A DNA stretch of 45,565 nt. Source: Bacteroidales bacterium (GTDB lineage: Bacteria > Bacteroidota > Bacteroidia > Bacteroidales > FEN-979). The stretch's first letter is position 1. The number at the start of each line of letters is the position of its first letter. Below the pieces are notes generated by a model. It did not search any database, was not told the origin of the DNA, and saw only the letters and a program-made list of their open reading frames with translations. The stretch is taken from contig JAUXWT010000101.1 in assembly GCA_030681475.1 (NCBI GenBank), positions 1-45,565 on the forward strand, written 5' to 3'. This document shows, piece by piece, positions 18,212 through 26,656 of this stretch. The position numbers and the translations under genes are program-made.

Positions 18212-19384
18212 ATGGAAACACCTGATAATCACCTGGTTTTAATTGTGGATGATAACCTGCAAAATATCCAATTGCTGGCAACAATTATCAGTAATTGTGG
18301 TTATACTCCGGGAATTGCCATGAGTGGAAAGCAGGTTTTTGATTTTCTGGAAGAAAATATCCCGTCAATAATCCTCCTGGACATAATGATGCCCGAAATG
18401 GATGGATATGAAGTATGCCGGACGCTCAAAAAGAAGGGAAAATATCGCGATATCCCTGTTATCTTTGTTACGGCAAAAAATGAGAAAGAAGACATTATTA
18501 AAGGCTTTGAATCAGGAGGGGTGGATTATATTACCAAACCGTTCAATACACAGGAACTAACGATGCGACTTACAACACACATCGATTTGAAACAAAGCCA
18601 CGACAAGCTTTTCCATCTTAACAATGAAATAAACAAACTGAATGAGACCCTTGAAAAACGGGTTGATGAACGCACCAAACAACTCGAAACTACGAATAAA
18701 GAACTTTCCTTTCATCTGAAAGAAATAGAACAATTTACCTATATTACTTCACATGACCTTCAAGAACCGTTGCGTACACTGATCAACTTCACCAAACTTA
18801 TTAAGGAAGAGTACTCCGGAAAGTTGGATGACGATGGAAATAAATACATCGAATTTATCTCCAGTTCAGCCACCAGGATGAGTGCACTTGTAAAAGGATT
18901 ACTCGACTACTCATTATTGGGTCACGGGAGTGTGTTAACGGTTGTTGATTGCAATGAAATTATTGATACAATTAAGTCCGAAATGGCCGGTGATATTCAA
19001 GCAAGCCATACAAATATAATCGTGCATAAGCTCCCAGCGATCATGGGCTATGCAGATGAATTAAAACTTCTGTTCGAAAACCTTATTGCCAATGCAATAA
19101 AATTCCATAAAAAGGAGATCGTACCTGAAATAAAAATCTCTTCTGAATTCTCCGGAAATGAATGGATCTTTAAAATATCAGACAATGGTTTAGGCATAAA
19201 CGAAAAAGATAAGGAGAAGATTTTCATAATTTTCAAGCGCATGTTTAACCGGAATGAATATGATGGAATAGGAATCGGTTTGGCGCAATGTAAAAAAATC
19301 GTCGAATTACACGGAGGTAAAATTTGGGTTGAATCGACCCCCGGTAAAGGAAGTATCTTTATTTTTACAATTCCCAAACACTAA
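18212..19384 (+). CDS. Receiver-histidine kinase (REC-HisKA-HATPase) cytoplasmic protein
   Basis: A full receiver domain comes first: acidic pair in LIVDDN, phospho-acceptor Asp57 in LLDIMMPEMDG, Lys109 in ITKPF. A coiled coil leads to a kinase core with His181 in SHDLQEPLR, N-box LLFENLIANAIKF, G1 SDNGLGIN and G2 GIGIGL. There is no membrane segment, so it acts in the cytoplasm, probably taking a phosphoryl group or signal from the upstream hybrid kinase. The ATG follows the previous stop without any gap, and the downstream receiver starts 6 bases after its stop, so the three genes are very likely co-translated. Its kinase core is a close paralogue of the truncated one at 13351-14091. Confidence 0.9.
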   Translation: METPDNHLVLIVDDNLQNIQLLATIISNCGYTPGIAMSGKQVFDFLEENIPSIILLDIMMPEMDGYEVCRTLKKKGKYRDIPVIFVTAKNEKEDIIKGFESGGVDYITKPFNTQELTMRLTTHIDLKQSHDKLFHLNNEINKLNETLEKRVDERTKQLETTNKELSFHLKEIEQFTYITSHDLQEPLRTLINFTKLIKEEYSGKLDDDGNKYIEFISSSATRMSALVKGLLDYSLLGHGSVLTVVDCNEIIDTIKSEMAGDIQASHTNIIVHKLPAIMGYADELKLLFENLIANAIKFHKKEIVPEIKISSEFSGNEWIFKISDNGLGINEKDKEKIFIIFKRMFNRNEYDGIGIGLAQCKKIVELHGGKIWVESTPGKGSIFIFTIPKH

Positions 19385-19390
19385 CCTGGA

Positions 19391-19816
19391 ATGAAGGAAA
19401 AACTAAATTGCGTTCTGCTCGTGGATGATAATGATTCTGACAATTTTATCCACAAAAGGGTTCTTGACAAGGCAGGTATTGCACACCACGTTGAAATTGT
19501 CATGAATGGACAGGAAGCACTCGATTTCCTGACGTCAAAAAAGATAACCGGGGCATCTGCAGATGAATGCTGTAAGCCAGACCTGGTTTTACTGGATATA
19601 AATATGCCCTTGATGGATGGGTGGGAGTTACTTGAAGAACTTGGTAAACAAGAGGATTTTAAAAAACAAAATATAGTCTTTATAATACTTACAACTTCTT
19701 TAAATCCATCTGACAGGTTGAAGGCAGACCGGATTCTTGGTAGCGATTGCTTTCATTTCAAACCGCTAACAACAAATATGATCACGGACATAATACAAAA
19801 ACACTTTCCTGAATGA
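19391..19816 (+). CDS. Single-domain response regulator (CheY/Rcp1-like)
   Basis: The 141-residue protein is a lone receiver: acidic pair in LLVDDNDSDN, phospho-acceptor Asp69 in LVLLDINMPLMDG, switch Thr in FIILTTS, and Lys in HFKPLTTN. The extra loop between beta-2 and beta-3 (SKKITGASADECCKPD) is typical of the Rcp1-like group that partners phytochrome-type and HisKA kinases. With no output domain it should act by protein contact or as a phosphate shuttle for the kinases upstream. Its TGA overlaps the ATG of the DUF1338 gene (ATGA at 19813-19816), which couples signalling genes to a metabolic gene. Confidence 0.92.
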   Translation: MKEKLNCVLLVDDNDSDNFIHKRVLDKAGIAHHVEIVMNGQEALDFLTSKKITGASADECCKPDLVLLDINMPLMDGWELLEELGKQEDFKKQNIVFIILTTSLNPSDRLKADRILGSDCFHFKPLTTNMITDIIQKHFPE

Positions 19817-20619
19817 CACACAACGAAATATTTAACCGGCTTTGGATCGAATATACACATCAGAATCCGTTCACAAAAAAGGTATATGATCTGTTCATTA
19901 CCGAAGGAGAAAAGGTCATCAACGATCACATTGCCTTCCGTACCTTCCGGCATCCCTCAATCAATATCGATAAATTGTCAAGGGTCTTCGTTGAAAATGG
20001 TTATGAATACACTGGTGATTATCATTTTGAAGTGAAAAAATTATATGCCAAACATTTTGAACATCGAACCGAAAAGGAGGCGCCACGGGTATTCATCAGC
20101 GAACTGGTTACACCGGAGTTCAGTCCGTTTCTGCAGCAGACTGTGAACGACTGGATTGACAAGATCCCTGTCGGGCTGACCAACTCTGATGAACTGATCT
20201 ATGCCGGGAATACTTCCGGGATCCCATCATTTGCTACCTATGAAAAGTTGCGTTTGGAATCAGAATATGCAGCATGGCTTTATGTGAACGGTTTCTGTGC
20301 GAACCATTTTACTGTGAGTGTGAACCATTTACAGAAATCCGACACCCTCCAAAAAGTCAACACACTGTTAAAATCGAATGGGTTTATCCTGAATGATGCA
20401 GGAGGTGAGATCCAGGGAACTCCGGATGAGCTGCTTGAACAGTCAAGTATCCGGGCAGGGATGGTAAAATACACTTTTACCGAAGGAGAAAAAGAGATCC
20501 CAGGCTGCTATTATGAATTTGCGAAACGCTATCCTGACCGTGATGGGAAACTTTACAGCGGGTTCATTGCCAAATCGGCTGACAAGATATTCGAATCCAC
20601 AAATTTCTATACGAGGTGA
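19813..20619 (+). CDS. DUF1338 protein, 2-oxoadipate dioxygenase/decarboxylase (HglS)-like
   Basis: DUF1338 enzymes (HglS/YdcJ) are Fe(II)-dependent VOC-fold proteins; the Pseudomonas member converts 2-oxoadipate to D-2-hydroxyglutarate in lysine breakdown. Here the expected metal ligands appear to be His39 in NDHIAFRTF, His165 in CANHFTVSVNHL and Glu235 in GCYYEFAKR, with Arg43 as the substrate-binding Arg. The protein has 268 residues, much shorter than the roughly 450-residue proteobacterial enzyme, but this short form is usual in Bacteroidota. It overlaps the receiver gene by four bases and is followed after 25 bases by a dehydrogenase that could use its product. Assignment to the family is secure; the exact substrate is inferred. 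Confidence 0.8.
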   Translation: MTHNEIFNRLWIEYTHQNPFTKKVYDLFITEGEKVINDHIAFRTFRHPSINIDKLSRVFVENGYEYTGDYHFEVKKLYAKHFEHRTEKEAPRVFISELVTPEFSPFLQQTVNDWIDKIPVGLTNSDELIYAGNTSGIPSFATYEKLRLESEYAAWLYVNGFCANHFTVSVNHLQKSDTLQKVNTLLKSNGFILNDAGGEIQGTPDELLEQSSIRAGMVKYTFTEGEKEIPGCYYEFAKRYPDRDGKLYSGFIAKSADKIFESTNFYTR

Positions 20620-20644
20620 TATCCATATTCAAACAAACTTTCGG

Positions 20645-23641
20645 ATGCCCCCACCTTACCCAGAAAACATAAATCTTGCAGAATTACGGTCCGGTTTCGA
20701 CGGTGAAATTTACACGGATTATGCCCAGCGTCTGCTTTATGCAACCGATGCCTCCGCTTATCGCGAGATCCCGATGGGCGTTGCCCGTCCGAAAAATGCC
20801 TACGACATCAGGAAACTGATAAACTTCGCCAATGAACTAAAGGTACCGTTAATTCCACGTGCAGCCGGAACTTCGCTGGCCGGACAGGTGGTAGGTTCAG
20901 GATTGGTGGTGGATGTATCCCGCTATATGACAAAGATTCTTGAGATCAATACCGCTGCACATTGGGTTCGCGTAGAACCTGGCGTGATCCTGGATGAACT
21001 GAACAAAGAGGTTGAAAAATACGGTCTTTTCTTTGGTCCCGAAACCAGTACTTCCAGCCGTTGCATGATCGGTGGAATGGTCGGAAATAATTCATGCGGA
21101 GCGCATTCCATCCTCTATGGCAGCACACGCGACCACGTGATTTCAGTCAAAGGTTTCCTGAGCGATGGATCTGAAGTGGAATTCAAGGATCTTAAGGTAA
21201 GTGAATTCATTGAAAAATGTTCGGGACAAACCCTTGAGAACAATATCTACCGGCAAATCAATACGATCCTTTCCGATCCTGCTACTCAGGAGAACATCCG
21301 CAGGGAGTATCCCGATCCGTCAATCCACCGGAGGAATACCGGCTATGCACTTGATCTGCTACTTGAGACGGATCCCTTCATGCCTGGTCACCCGTTCACC
21401 CGTTCACCCGTTCACCCATTTAACTTATCCAAACTCATCTCAGGCTCCGAAGGTACCCTGTTGTTCATGACAGAGATCAAACTCAACCTGGTTCCGCTTC
21501 CTCCGAAAGAGAAAGCATTGATCTGCGTTCACTGCCATACCATCGCCGATGCGCTGAAGGCGAACCTTATAGCCCTGAAATACGAGCCAGGGTCGGTGGA
21601 ATTAATGGACAAGGCGATCATGGATTGCACCCGCGACAACATCACCCAGCGACAGAACCGGTTTTTCATTGAAGGCGACCCGGAAGCCATCCTGATTATT
21701 GAGTTTGCACGTGATACACAAGCTGAGATTATGGATATTTGTTTGCCACTCGAGGCAGAGATTCGTAAAGCAGGGCTGGGTTATCATTTTCCGGTCATAT
21801 TTCCACCGGATGTAAAAAAGGTATGGGACCTTCGAAAGGCTGGACTGGGGGTGCTTTCAAACTATCCCGGCGACCGCAAGCCGGTTCCTGTGATTGAAGA
21901 CACTGCGGTAAGTCCCGCTGCCCTCCCGGAATACATCCTGGAATTCAACCAGATGCTTTCGCGGCTGGATCTCGATTGTGTTTATTACGCTCATGTTGGT
22001 TCCGGGGAATTGCATCTCCGTCCGGTGCTCAACCTCAAAGACCCGGCGGATGTTGAACTCTTCTATACGGTTGCTCTCGAAACTGCCAAACTCGTAAAAA
22101 AATTCAATGGGTCACTTTCCGGCGAGCACGGCGATGGAAGGCTGCGCGGAGAATTTATCCCGCTGATGCTGGGCGAGAAAAACTACAAACTATTTAAGGA
22201 GATCAAGGATCTATGGGATCCAAATCATATTTTCAACCCCAACAAGATCGTTGATACGCCGAAGATGAATACAAGTCTTCGGTTCGAGCCGGGTAAACCC
22301 GTGCGTGATATTCCTACTGTATTTGACTTTTCAAAAAGCCATGGCATCCAGAGGGCTGCCGAGCAATGCAACGGCTCTGGCGACTGCCGCAATACTGTCC
22401 TTACCGGCAGGTATATGTGCCCGTCATACATGGCCGTGAAGGATGAAAATACCACGACCCGGGCACGCGCCAACATCCTCAGGGAGTTTCTTACCAATTC
22501 GACAAAATCGAATCCTTTTGACCACAAAGAGATTTACGAAGTGATGGATCTTTGTCTTTCATGCAAAGCATGCAAATCGGAATGTCCTTCAAATGTCGAT
22601 ATAGCTAAACTGAAGGCTGAATTCCTTCAACAATGGTACGATGCCAACGGAGTCCCGCTAAGGTCCCGGTTTATTGCAAACATCACCGGGATCAACCAAC
22701 TTGGAAGCATCGCTCCTGCCCTCTTTAATCTCTTTCTGAAAAACAATTTCACATCCGGGATTACGAAAAAAATTCTTGGATTTGCACCTGAACGAACTAT
22801 TCCTCTTCTGTATTCAACAACACTTCGTGCAGTGGCCGCTAAAAACCTTGCAAATGGTAAGCTTATCCCTCCGGCAACTGAATCAGCGACTCAGCCGCGA
22901 ACGGTCTATTTATTTGCCGATGAATTCACCAATTTCAATGATGTGGCGATCGGAATAAAAGCCATCAAACTCCTGAACGCACTCGGTTTCAACGTGATAA
23001 TCCCTGATCATGGAGAGAGTGGGCGAACATGGTTGTCGAAAGGTCTCATAAGGAAGGCAAAGTCCCTGGCAAATGATAATGTAAAGAAGTTAAAAGATAT
23101 CATCACTGACGATACACCCCTGATCGGCATTGAACCATCAGCTATTCTTACTTTCCGCGATGAATATCCCGAATTGGTGGATGCACAATTGAAAGAGGCT
23201 TCGGTAAATTTGGCCAGGAATGTTTTCATGTTTGATGAATTTATGGTACGGCATGATAATGTTCATCAGTTGTCAGGACGCTTTACAGTAAATCATTTGG
23301 AGGTAAAGCTGCATGGCCATTGCCATCAGAAAGCGCTTGCATCGGTTGAATCAACAAAAAAGATGCTGTCGATCCCCGTCAATTACAAGGTTGAGGAGAT
23401 CAAATCGGGTTGCTGCGGTATGGCCGGCTCATTTGGCTATGAGAAAGAACACTACGATGTATCAATGAAAGTCGGAGAACTCGTATTGTTTCCGGAAATT
23501 CGAAAGACAGCAAAAGAGGTAATCATCGCTGCTCCCGGAACATCCTGCCGCCACCAGATCATGGATGGCACCGGGAGGAAGGCGGTACATCCGGTTGAGG
23601 TGATGTATGAAGCCTTGTTAGGTAGCGAGGTAGCGAAGTAG
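20645..23641 (+). CDS. FAD-linked oxidase/Fe-S dehydrogenase (YdiJ-like D-2-hydroxyglutarate dehydrogenase)
   Basis: The 998-residue protein has an FAD_binding_4 domain (PLIPRAAGTSLAGQVVG), a FAD-oxidase C domain with the active-site run HVGSGELHLRPVLN and SGEHGDGRLRGEF, a [4Fe-4S] ferredoxin region (CLSCKACKSECPSN), and a C-terminal CCG-type domain (SGCCGMAGSFGYE). This matches YdiJ-type enzymes that oxidise D-2-hydroxyglutarate to 2-oxoglutarate and pass electrons to quinone or other carriers; D-lactate is the main alternative. I chose the ATG at 20645, just past the upstream stop; an earlier in-frame ATG at 20513 would overlap DUF1338 by 107 bases. Residues 248-259 and the last six residues are encoded by 8-bp tandem repeats. 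Confidence 0.85.
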   Translation: MPPPYPENINLAELRSGFDGEIYTDYAQRLLYATDASAYREIPMGVARPKNAYDIRKLINFANELKVPLIPRAAGTSLAGQVVGSGLVVDVSRYMTKILEINTAAHWVRVEPGVILDELNKEVEKYGLFFGPETSTSSRCMIGGMVGNNSCGAHSILYGSTRDHVISVKGFLSDGSEVEFKDLKVSEFIEKCSGQTLENNIYRQINTILSDPATQENIRREYPDPSIHRRNTGYALDLLLETDPFMPGHPFTRSPVHPFNLSKLISGSEGTLLFMTEIKLNLVPLPPKEKALICVHCHTIADALKANLIALKYEPGSVELMDKAIMDCTRDNITQRQNRFFIEGDPEAILIIEFARDTQAEIMDICLPLEAEIRKAGLGYHFPVIFPPDVKKVWDLRKAGLGVLSNYPGDRKPVPVIEDTAVSPAALPEYILEFNQMLSRLDLDCVYYAHVGSGELHLRPVLNLKDPADVELFYTVALETAKLVKKFNGSLSGEHGDGRLRGEFIPLMLGEKNYKLFKEIKDLWDPNHIFNPNKIVDTPKMNTSLRFEPGKPVRDIPTVFDFSKSHGIQRAAEQCNGSGDCRNTVLTGRYMCPSYMAVKDENTTTRARANILREFLTNSTKSNPFDHKEIYEVMDLCLSCKACKSECPSNVDIAKLKAEFLQQWYDANGVPLRSRFIANITGINQLGSIAPALFNLFLKNNFTSGITKKILGFAPERTIPLLYSTTLRAVAAKNLANGKLIPPATESATQPRTVYLFADEFTNFNDVAIGIKAIKLLNALGFNVIIPDHGESGRTWLSKGLIRKAKSLANDNVKKLKDIITDDTPLIGIEPSAILTFRDEYPELVDAQLKEASVNLARNVFMFDEFMVRHDNVHQLSGRFTVNHLEVKLHGHCHQKALASVESTKKMLSIPVNYKVEEIKSGCCGMAGSFGYEKEHYDVSMKVGELVLFPEIRKTAKEVIIAAPGTSCRHQIMDGTGRKAVHPVEVMYEALLGSEVAK
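21387..21418 (+). repeat. 8-bp tandem repeat (TTCACCCG) inside a coding sequence
   Basis: The units are GTCACCCG, TTCACCCG, TTCACCCG and TTCACCCA. They encode HPFTRSPVHPF within the dehydrogenase, just before the conserved NLSKLISGSEGTL segment. The unit length of 8 means the encoded peptide repeats only every 24 bases. Confidence 0.9.
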
Positions 23642-23653
23642 CGAGGGAGCGAA
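23622..23653 (+). repeat. 8-bp tandem repeat (GTAGCGAR) across a stop codon
   Basis: The units are GTAGCGAG, GTAGCGAA, GTAGCGAG and GGAGCGAA. The dehydrogenase stop TAG (23639-23641) lies in the third unit, so the array also encodes the C-terminal GSEVAK. Confidence 0.9.
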
Positions 23654-23662
23654 GTGTAGGGA

Positions 23663-23694
23663 TTTGCGGATTTTTGCTTTTATTTGTATCTTTG
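23663..23694 (+). promoter_or_regulatory. Bacteroidota housekeeping promoter (TTTG-N20-TATCTTTG)
   Basis: TTTG at 23663-23666 and TATCTTTG at 23687-23694 are separated by 20 bases, matching the -33/-7 pair used by the primary sigma factor in this phylum. It lies 29 bases before the ATG of the choice-of-anchor-L protein, and 21 bases past the stop of the previous gene, so the surface-protein gene is a separate unit. Confidence 0.65.
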
Positions 23695-23723
23695 AGGTAG
23701 CCATATAATCAATAAAAGTTATT

Positions 23724-26114
23724 ATGTTAAAATATATCAAGGCATTTCTGATCAGTCTTATAATCGGGTATTGCATGATACTGCCGGGTCACATGCATGC
23801 CCAGTTGATGGTCGTCCAGGGGGCAGCCATGAATCTGACGCCTCAGCAACTGGTTCAGAACTATCTGGTTGGCGCCGGGATTACGGTGAGTAATGTTACA
23901 TTCAACGGCACTTCAACAACGATTACTTCCGACCAGGTTGGAAAGTTCGCTACCGCCGGTGTTGCTGCTTCCCAACTGGGTTTGGCAGGCGGCATTCTCA
24001 TGACAACCGGGAAAGCCAGCATTGCAATAGGACCAAACAATTTACCCGGAGCAGGTTTCCAGGTCAGTGGTCCCGGCGACCCGGATCTGAATATCCTGGC
24101 AGGTTCAAATACGTTTGACAAGGCGGTGATTGAATTTGATTTTATACCTCAGAATGACACGGTAAGGTTTCGTTATGTGTTTGGCTCCGAGGAATTTTTC
24201 GAATATTGCAATCAGTACAACGATGCCTTTGGTTTTTTCCTGAGCGGGCCGGGGATCAATGGCACCTTTTCGAATAACAGTGTTAATATCGCCCGTATGC
24301 CGAATTCGATTAATAATTATGTAACGATCAATAACATCTGCGCCAACACCCAATCAAGGTGGAATAATGCGGGTGGTCAATACTACCAGTACGATGGTCT
24401 TACCTATGTTTACACGGCATGGTATGTCGTTCAACCCTGTACTACCTATCATATCAAACTTGCCATCGGTGATGCGGTGGATAAAGCCTTCGATTCCGGC
24501 GTTTTTCTTGAACAGAACAGCTTCAGCAGCCCGGGAGTGAACATGGTCAACAATAATACAATACCTCAGCTTGGTAATAAAGCCGTTGAAGGATGCAATG
24601 ATGTTGCCATTAATTTCAGGCTGATGGCAAACCTGAACTATCCGTATACCGTTCATTACACGATCGGCGGAACCGCCGTCAACGGCGTCGATTATACCCA
24701 GATTAACGATTATGTAACATTCCCACCCAATGTTGACAGTGTGAATGTTATCATACATCCCATCCAGGACAATATTCCTGAAGGGGTACAATCAGTGATC
24801 ATCACGCTGAACCAGATTTCCTGCGACGGAATCATCAAGGCGGATACTGTTTATATTGATGACTATATTCCGATGACCATCGAGCCAAACGCCGATACCA
24901 GTTTGTGTTTCGGCGGTAGCATTGAGCTGAAAGCCAACACAACAGGAGGCATCATGCCGTTAACCTACCAATGGAATATCCCGGGTACCGACAGCACCGT
25001 CATAATTATACCGCCGGTCGGCAGCAATGTATATACAGTTAAAGTCACCGATGTATGTACTCACTACGTATATGATACAGCAGCAGTTCTCGTTCATCCT
25101 GTTCCGGTGGCGAACGCCGGTATTAATATTGTCATCGCCAATGGAACAAGCACGACCTTGCATGGAACTGCAAGTGGAGGATATGGCAACTACGGTTATG
25201 CCTGGACATCAAATCCTCCCGGGTTTAACTCGACCCTTCCGGAGCCTTCAACCGGCAATATGAGCAATACCATCATATATATTCTTAGGGTTACAGATCT
25301 GGCCAGCGGCTGCGTGAGTTTGCCATCGCAGGTGATCGTGACGGTTGAAGGTGGCCCGCTCTCGATAAACCCCGTTTCAGAGCCCAACGCGGTATGCCTG
25401 GGCGATACGGCACAACTTTACGCCTTGTCGGGAGGAGGATCAGGTCTCTATACTTATTCCTGGAGTTCTACACCTGCCGGTTTTACGTCATCAACGGCGA
25501 ATCCATTAGTTGCCCCCACCGTATCAACGAATTACAGTCTTACGGTCAACGATGGCTTTAACCAGCTTACCGGCGCCACAAACGTAGTAGTTTACCCCTT
25601 GCCCGAAATATACCTTGGGCCTGCCGATTCCACAGTATGCATTTATGACACAGTGCGGCTCGATGCAGGAAATCCGGGTTCAACCTACCTTTGGTCAACA
25701 GGTTCAAAAAGCCGCTACCTGACCACCTCAACAACAGGGATCGGATTTGATGTGCAAAGCTACCATGTAGTAGTAACGAATCAGAATGGATGTAAGAACA
25801 AAGCCAGTATAAAAATTACCTTTTCTTTCAATGACTGTGTCGGAATTGAGGAACATTCACGTAATTTAAACTTTTCAATTTATCCTAATCCTGCCCATGG
25901 ATCATTCCGATTGATTATCCGCAACCCAGGCAATGCTGTGAGTATAGAACTGATTAACATGGTCGGATCAAAAATGCTGACCGGTTCACTCAACAGGAGT
26001 GATCACCCTGCGATGGAAAAAGAATTTGATGTTTCTTCCCTTCCGAGAGGCGTCTATATTTTACGGGTCCGGGGCCAGAAGTTTACAGGTGCAGTGAAAC
26101 TGGTGCTCCGTTAA
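23724..26114 (+). CDS. Choice-of-anchor L domain T9SS surface protein
   Basis: The 796-residue product has a signal peptide (about residues 1-27, ending PGHMHAQ). A choice-of-anchor L domain follows (GGILMTTGKASIA ... VFGSEEFFEYCNQYNDAFGFFLSGP), then a Calx-beta-like section (VHYTIGGTAVNGVDYTQIND) and at least two PKD/Ig-like repeats (LTYQWNIPGTDSTVI, YAWTSNPPGFNSTLP, YSWSSTPAGFTSST). A T9SS type A sorting domain ends it (FSIYPNPAHGSF ... RGVYILRVRGQKFTG). It should be exported by Sec and the T9SS and attached to the cell surface or released. It is probably an adhesin or matrix protein; no catalytic site is visible. It is monocistronic, with its own promoter. Confidence 0.9.
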   Translation: MLKYIKAFLISLIIGYCMILPGHMHAQLMVVQGAAMNLTPQQLVQNYLVGAGITVSNVTFNGTSTTITSDQVGKFATAGVAASQLGLAGGILMTTGKASIAIGPNNLPGAGFQVSGPGDPDLNILAGSNTFDKAVIEFDFIPQNDTVRFRYVFGSEEFFEYCNQYNDAFGFFLSGPGINGTFSNNSVNIARMPNSINNYVTINNICANTQSRWNNAGGQYYQYDGLTYVYTAWYVVQPCTTYHIKLAIGDAVDKAFDSGVFLEQNSFSSPGVNMVNNNTIPQLGNKAVEGCNDVAINFRLMANLNYPYTVHYTIGGTAVNGVDYTQINDYVTFPPNVDSVNVIIHPIQDNIPEGVQSVIITLNQISCDGIIKADTVYIDDYIPMTIEPNADTSLCFGGSIELKANTTGGIMPLTYQWNIPGTDSTVIIIPPVGSNVYTVKVTDVCTHYVYDTAAVLVHPVPVANAGINIVIANGTSTTLHGTASGGYGNYGYAWTSNPPGFNSTLPEPSTGNMSNTIIYILRVTDLASGCVSLPSQVIVTVEGGPLSINPVSEPNAVCLGDTAQLYALSGGGSGLYTYSWSSTPAGFTSSTANPLVAPTVSTNYSLTVNDGFNQLTGATNVVVYPLPEIYLGPADSTVCIYDTVRLDAGNPGSTYLWSTGSKSRYLTTSTTGIGFDVQSYHVVVTNQNGCKNKASIKITFSFNDCVGIEEHSRNLNFSIYPNPAHGSFRLIIRNPGNAVSIELINMVGSKMLTGSLNRSDHPAMEKEFDVSSLPRGVYILRVRGQKFTGAVKLVLR

Positions 26115-26346
26115 GGCGGCAAACCACTCGGTATCTCCTCCGTGAATTCTCATTGGTTTTCCTCATTTTCTGTTTTCCGCACTTTTTGAGAAGGCACTCT
26201 GAGTCCCTGAATTTTTGTTGATGTCGGTTTTAAAAACTGGTGTCCCGATCAAATATTTGTGCATGTATTTTAAAGAAAAATGCCTGTACCCTACTTCATT
26301 GGTGCTATTTTCTGTGGTTGTTGCACAATAGAATTGTGTTTTGTTA

Positions 26347-26480
26347 CACGAAGTAAAAAGAAGGTCGCACGAAGTTACACGAAGAAAATTAAGATGTTAT
26401 GGAATTTGATCGGGTTCAAAAAAAATCATTGGCTTTTATAACCTTCGTGGATCTTCGTGAATTCTTCGTGGAGCTTCGTG
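26347..26480. repeat. Helically phased CACGAAG / CTTCGTG repeat cluster
   Basis: CACGAAG occurs at 26347, 26368 and 26378; after about 58 bases, CTTCGTG occurs at 26443, 26453, 26464 and 26474. Spacing within each group is 10, 11 or 21 bases. The two groups are inverted to each other and could form a large imperfect hairpin or a protein-binding array. Confidence 0.8.
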
Positions 26481-26548
26481 AAAGAAACTGAACAACATTT
26501 TATTGCCATACGGTCTCATTAGGGTGTCCCAATGCTGAAAACAGGAGT

Positions 26549-26625
26549 AAAAACAACTTGTACCTGACCTTCCCGGATCCTGCTTAAACAATCAGGCAGG
26601 AAACCCTGAAAAATCAAGTACAAGT
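26549..26625 (-). terminator. Branched hairpin terminator of the GEVED protein gene
   Basis: On the minus strand a 12-bp stem (arms 26625-26614 and 26567-26556, one G-U pair) encloses 46 bases that contain a second small stem (CCTGC/GCAGG). It is followed by GTTTTT. It lies 32 bases beyond the GEVED gene stop. Confidence 0.5.
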
Positions 26626-26656
26626 CTCTATTCAAACAGAAACAACAAGTACCACC

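Larger units (their letters stand above)
26115..26656. other. Convergent intergenic region with repeat cluster and structured terminator
   Basis: Two surface-protein genes converge here. I see no gene. The region holds a cluster of CACGAAG/CTTCGTG copies (26347-26480) and a branched hairpin near 26556-26625. Confidence 0.5.

Noticed and set aside
20513-20644. Earlier ATG for the FAD/Fe-S dehydrogenase
   Set aside because: It would overlap the well-supported DUF1338 frame by 107 bases, and the added residues are unlike the family's N-terminus.
21387-21418. CRISPR array or iteron plasmid origin
   Set aside because: Units are only 8 bp, contiguous, and inside a conserved coding sequence.
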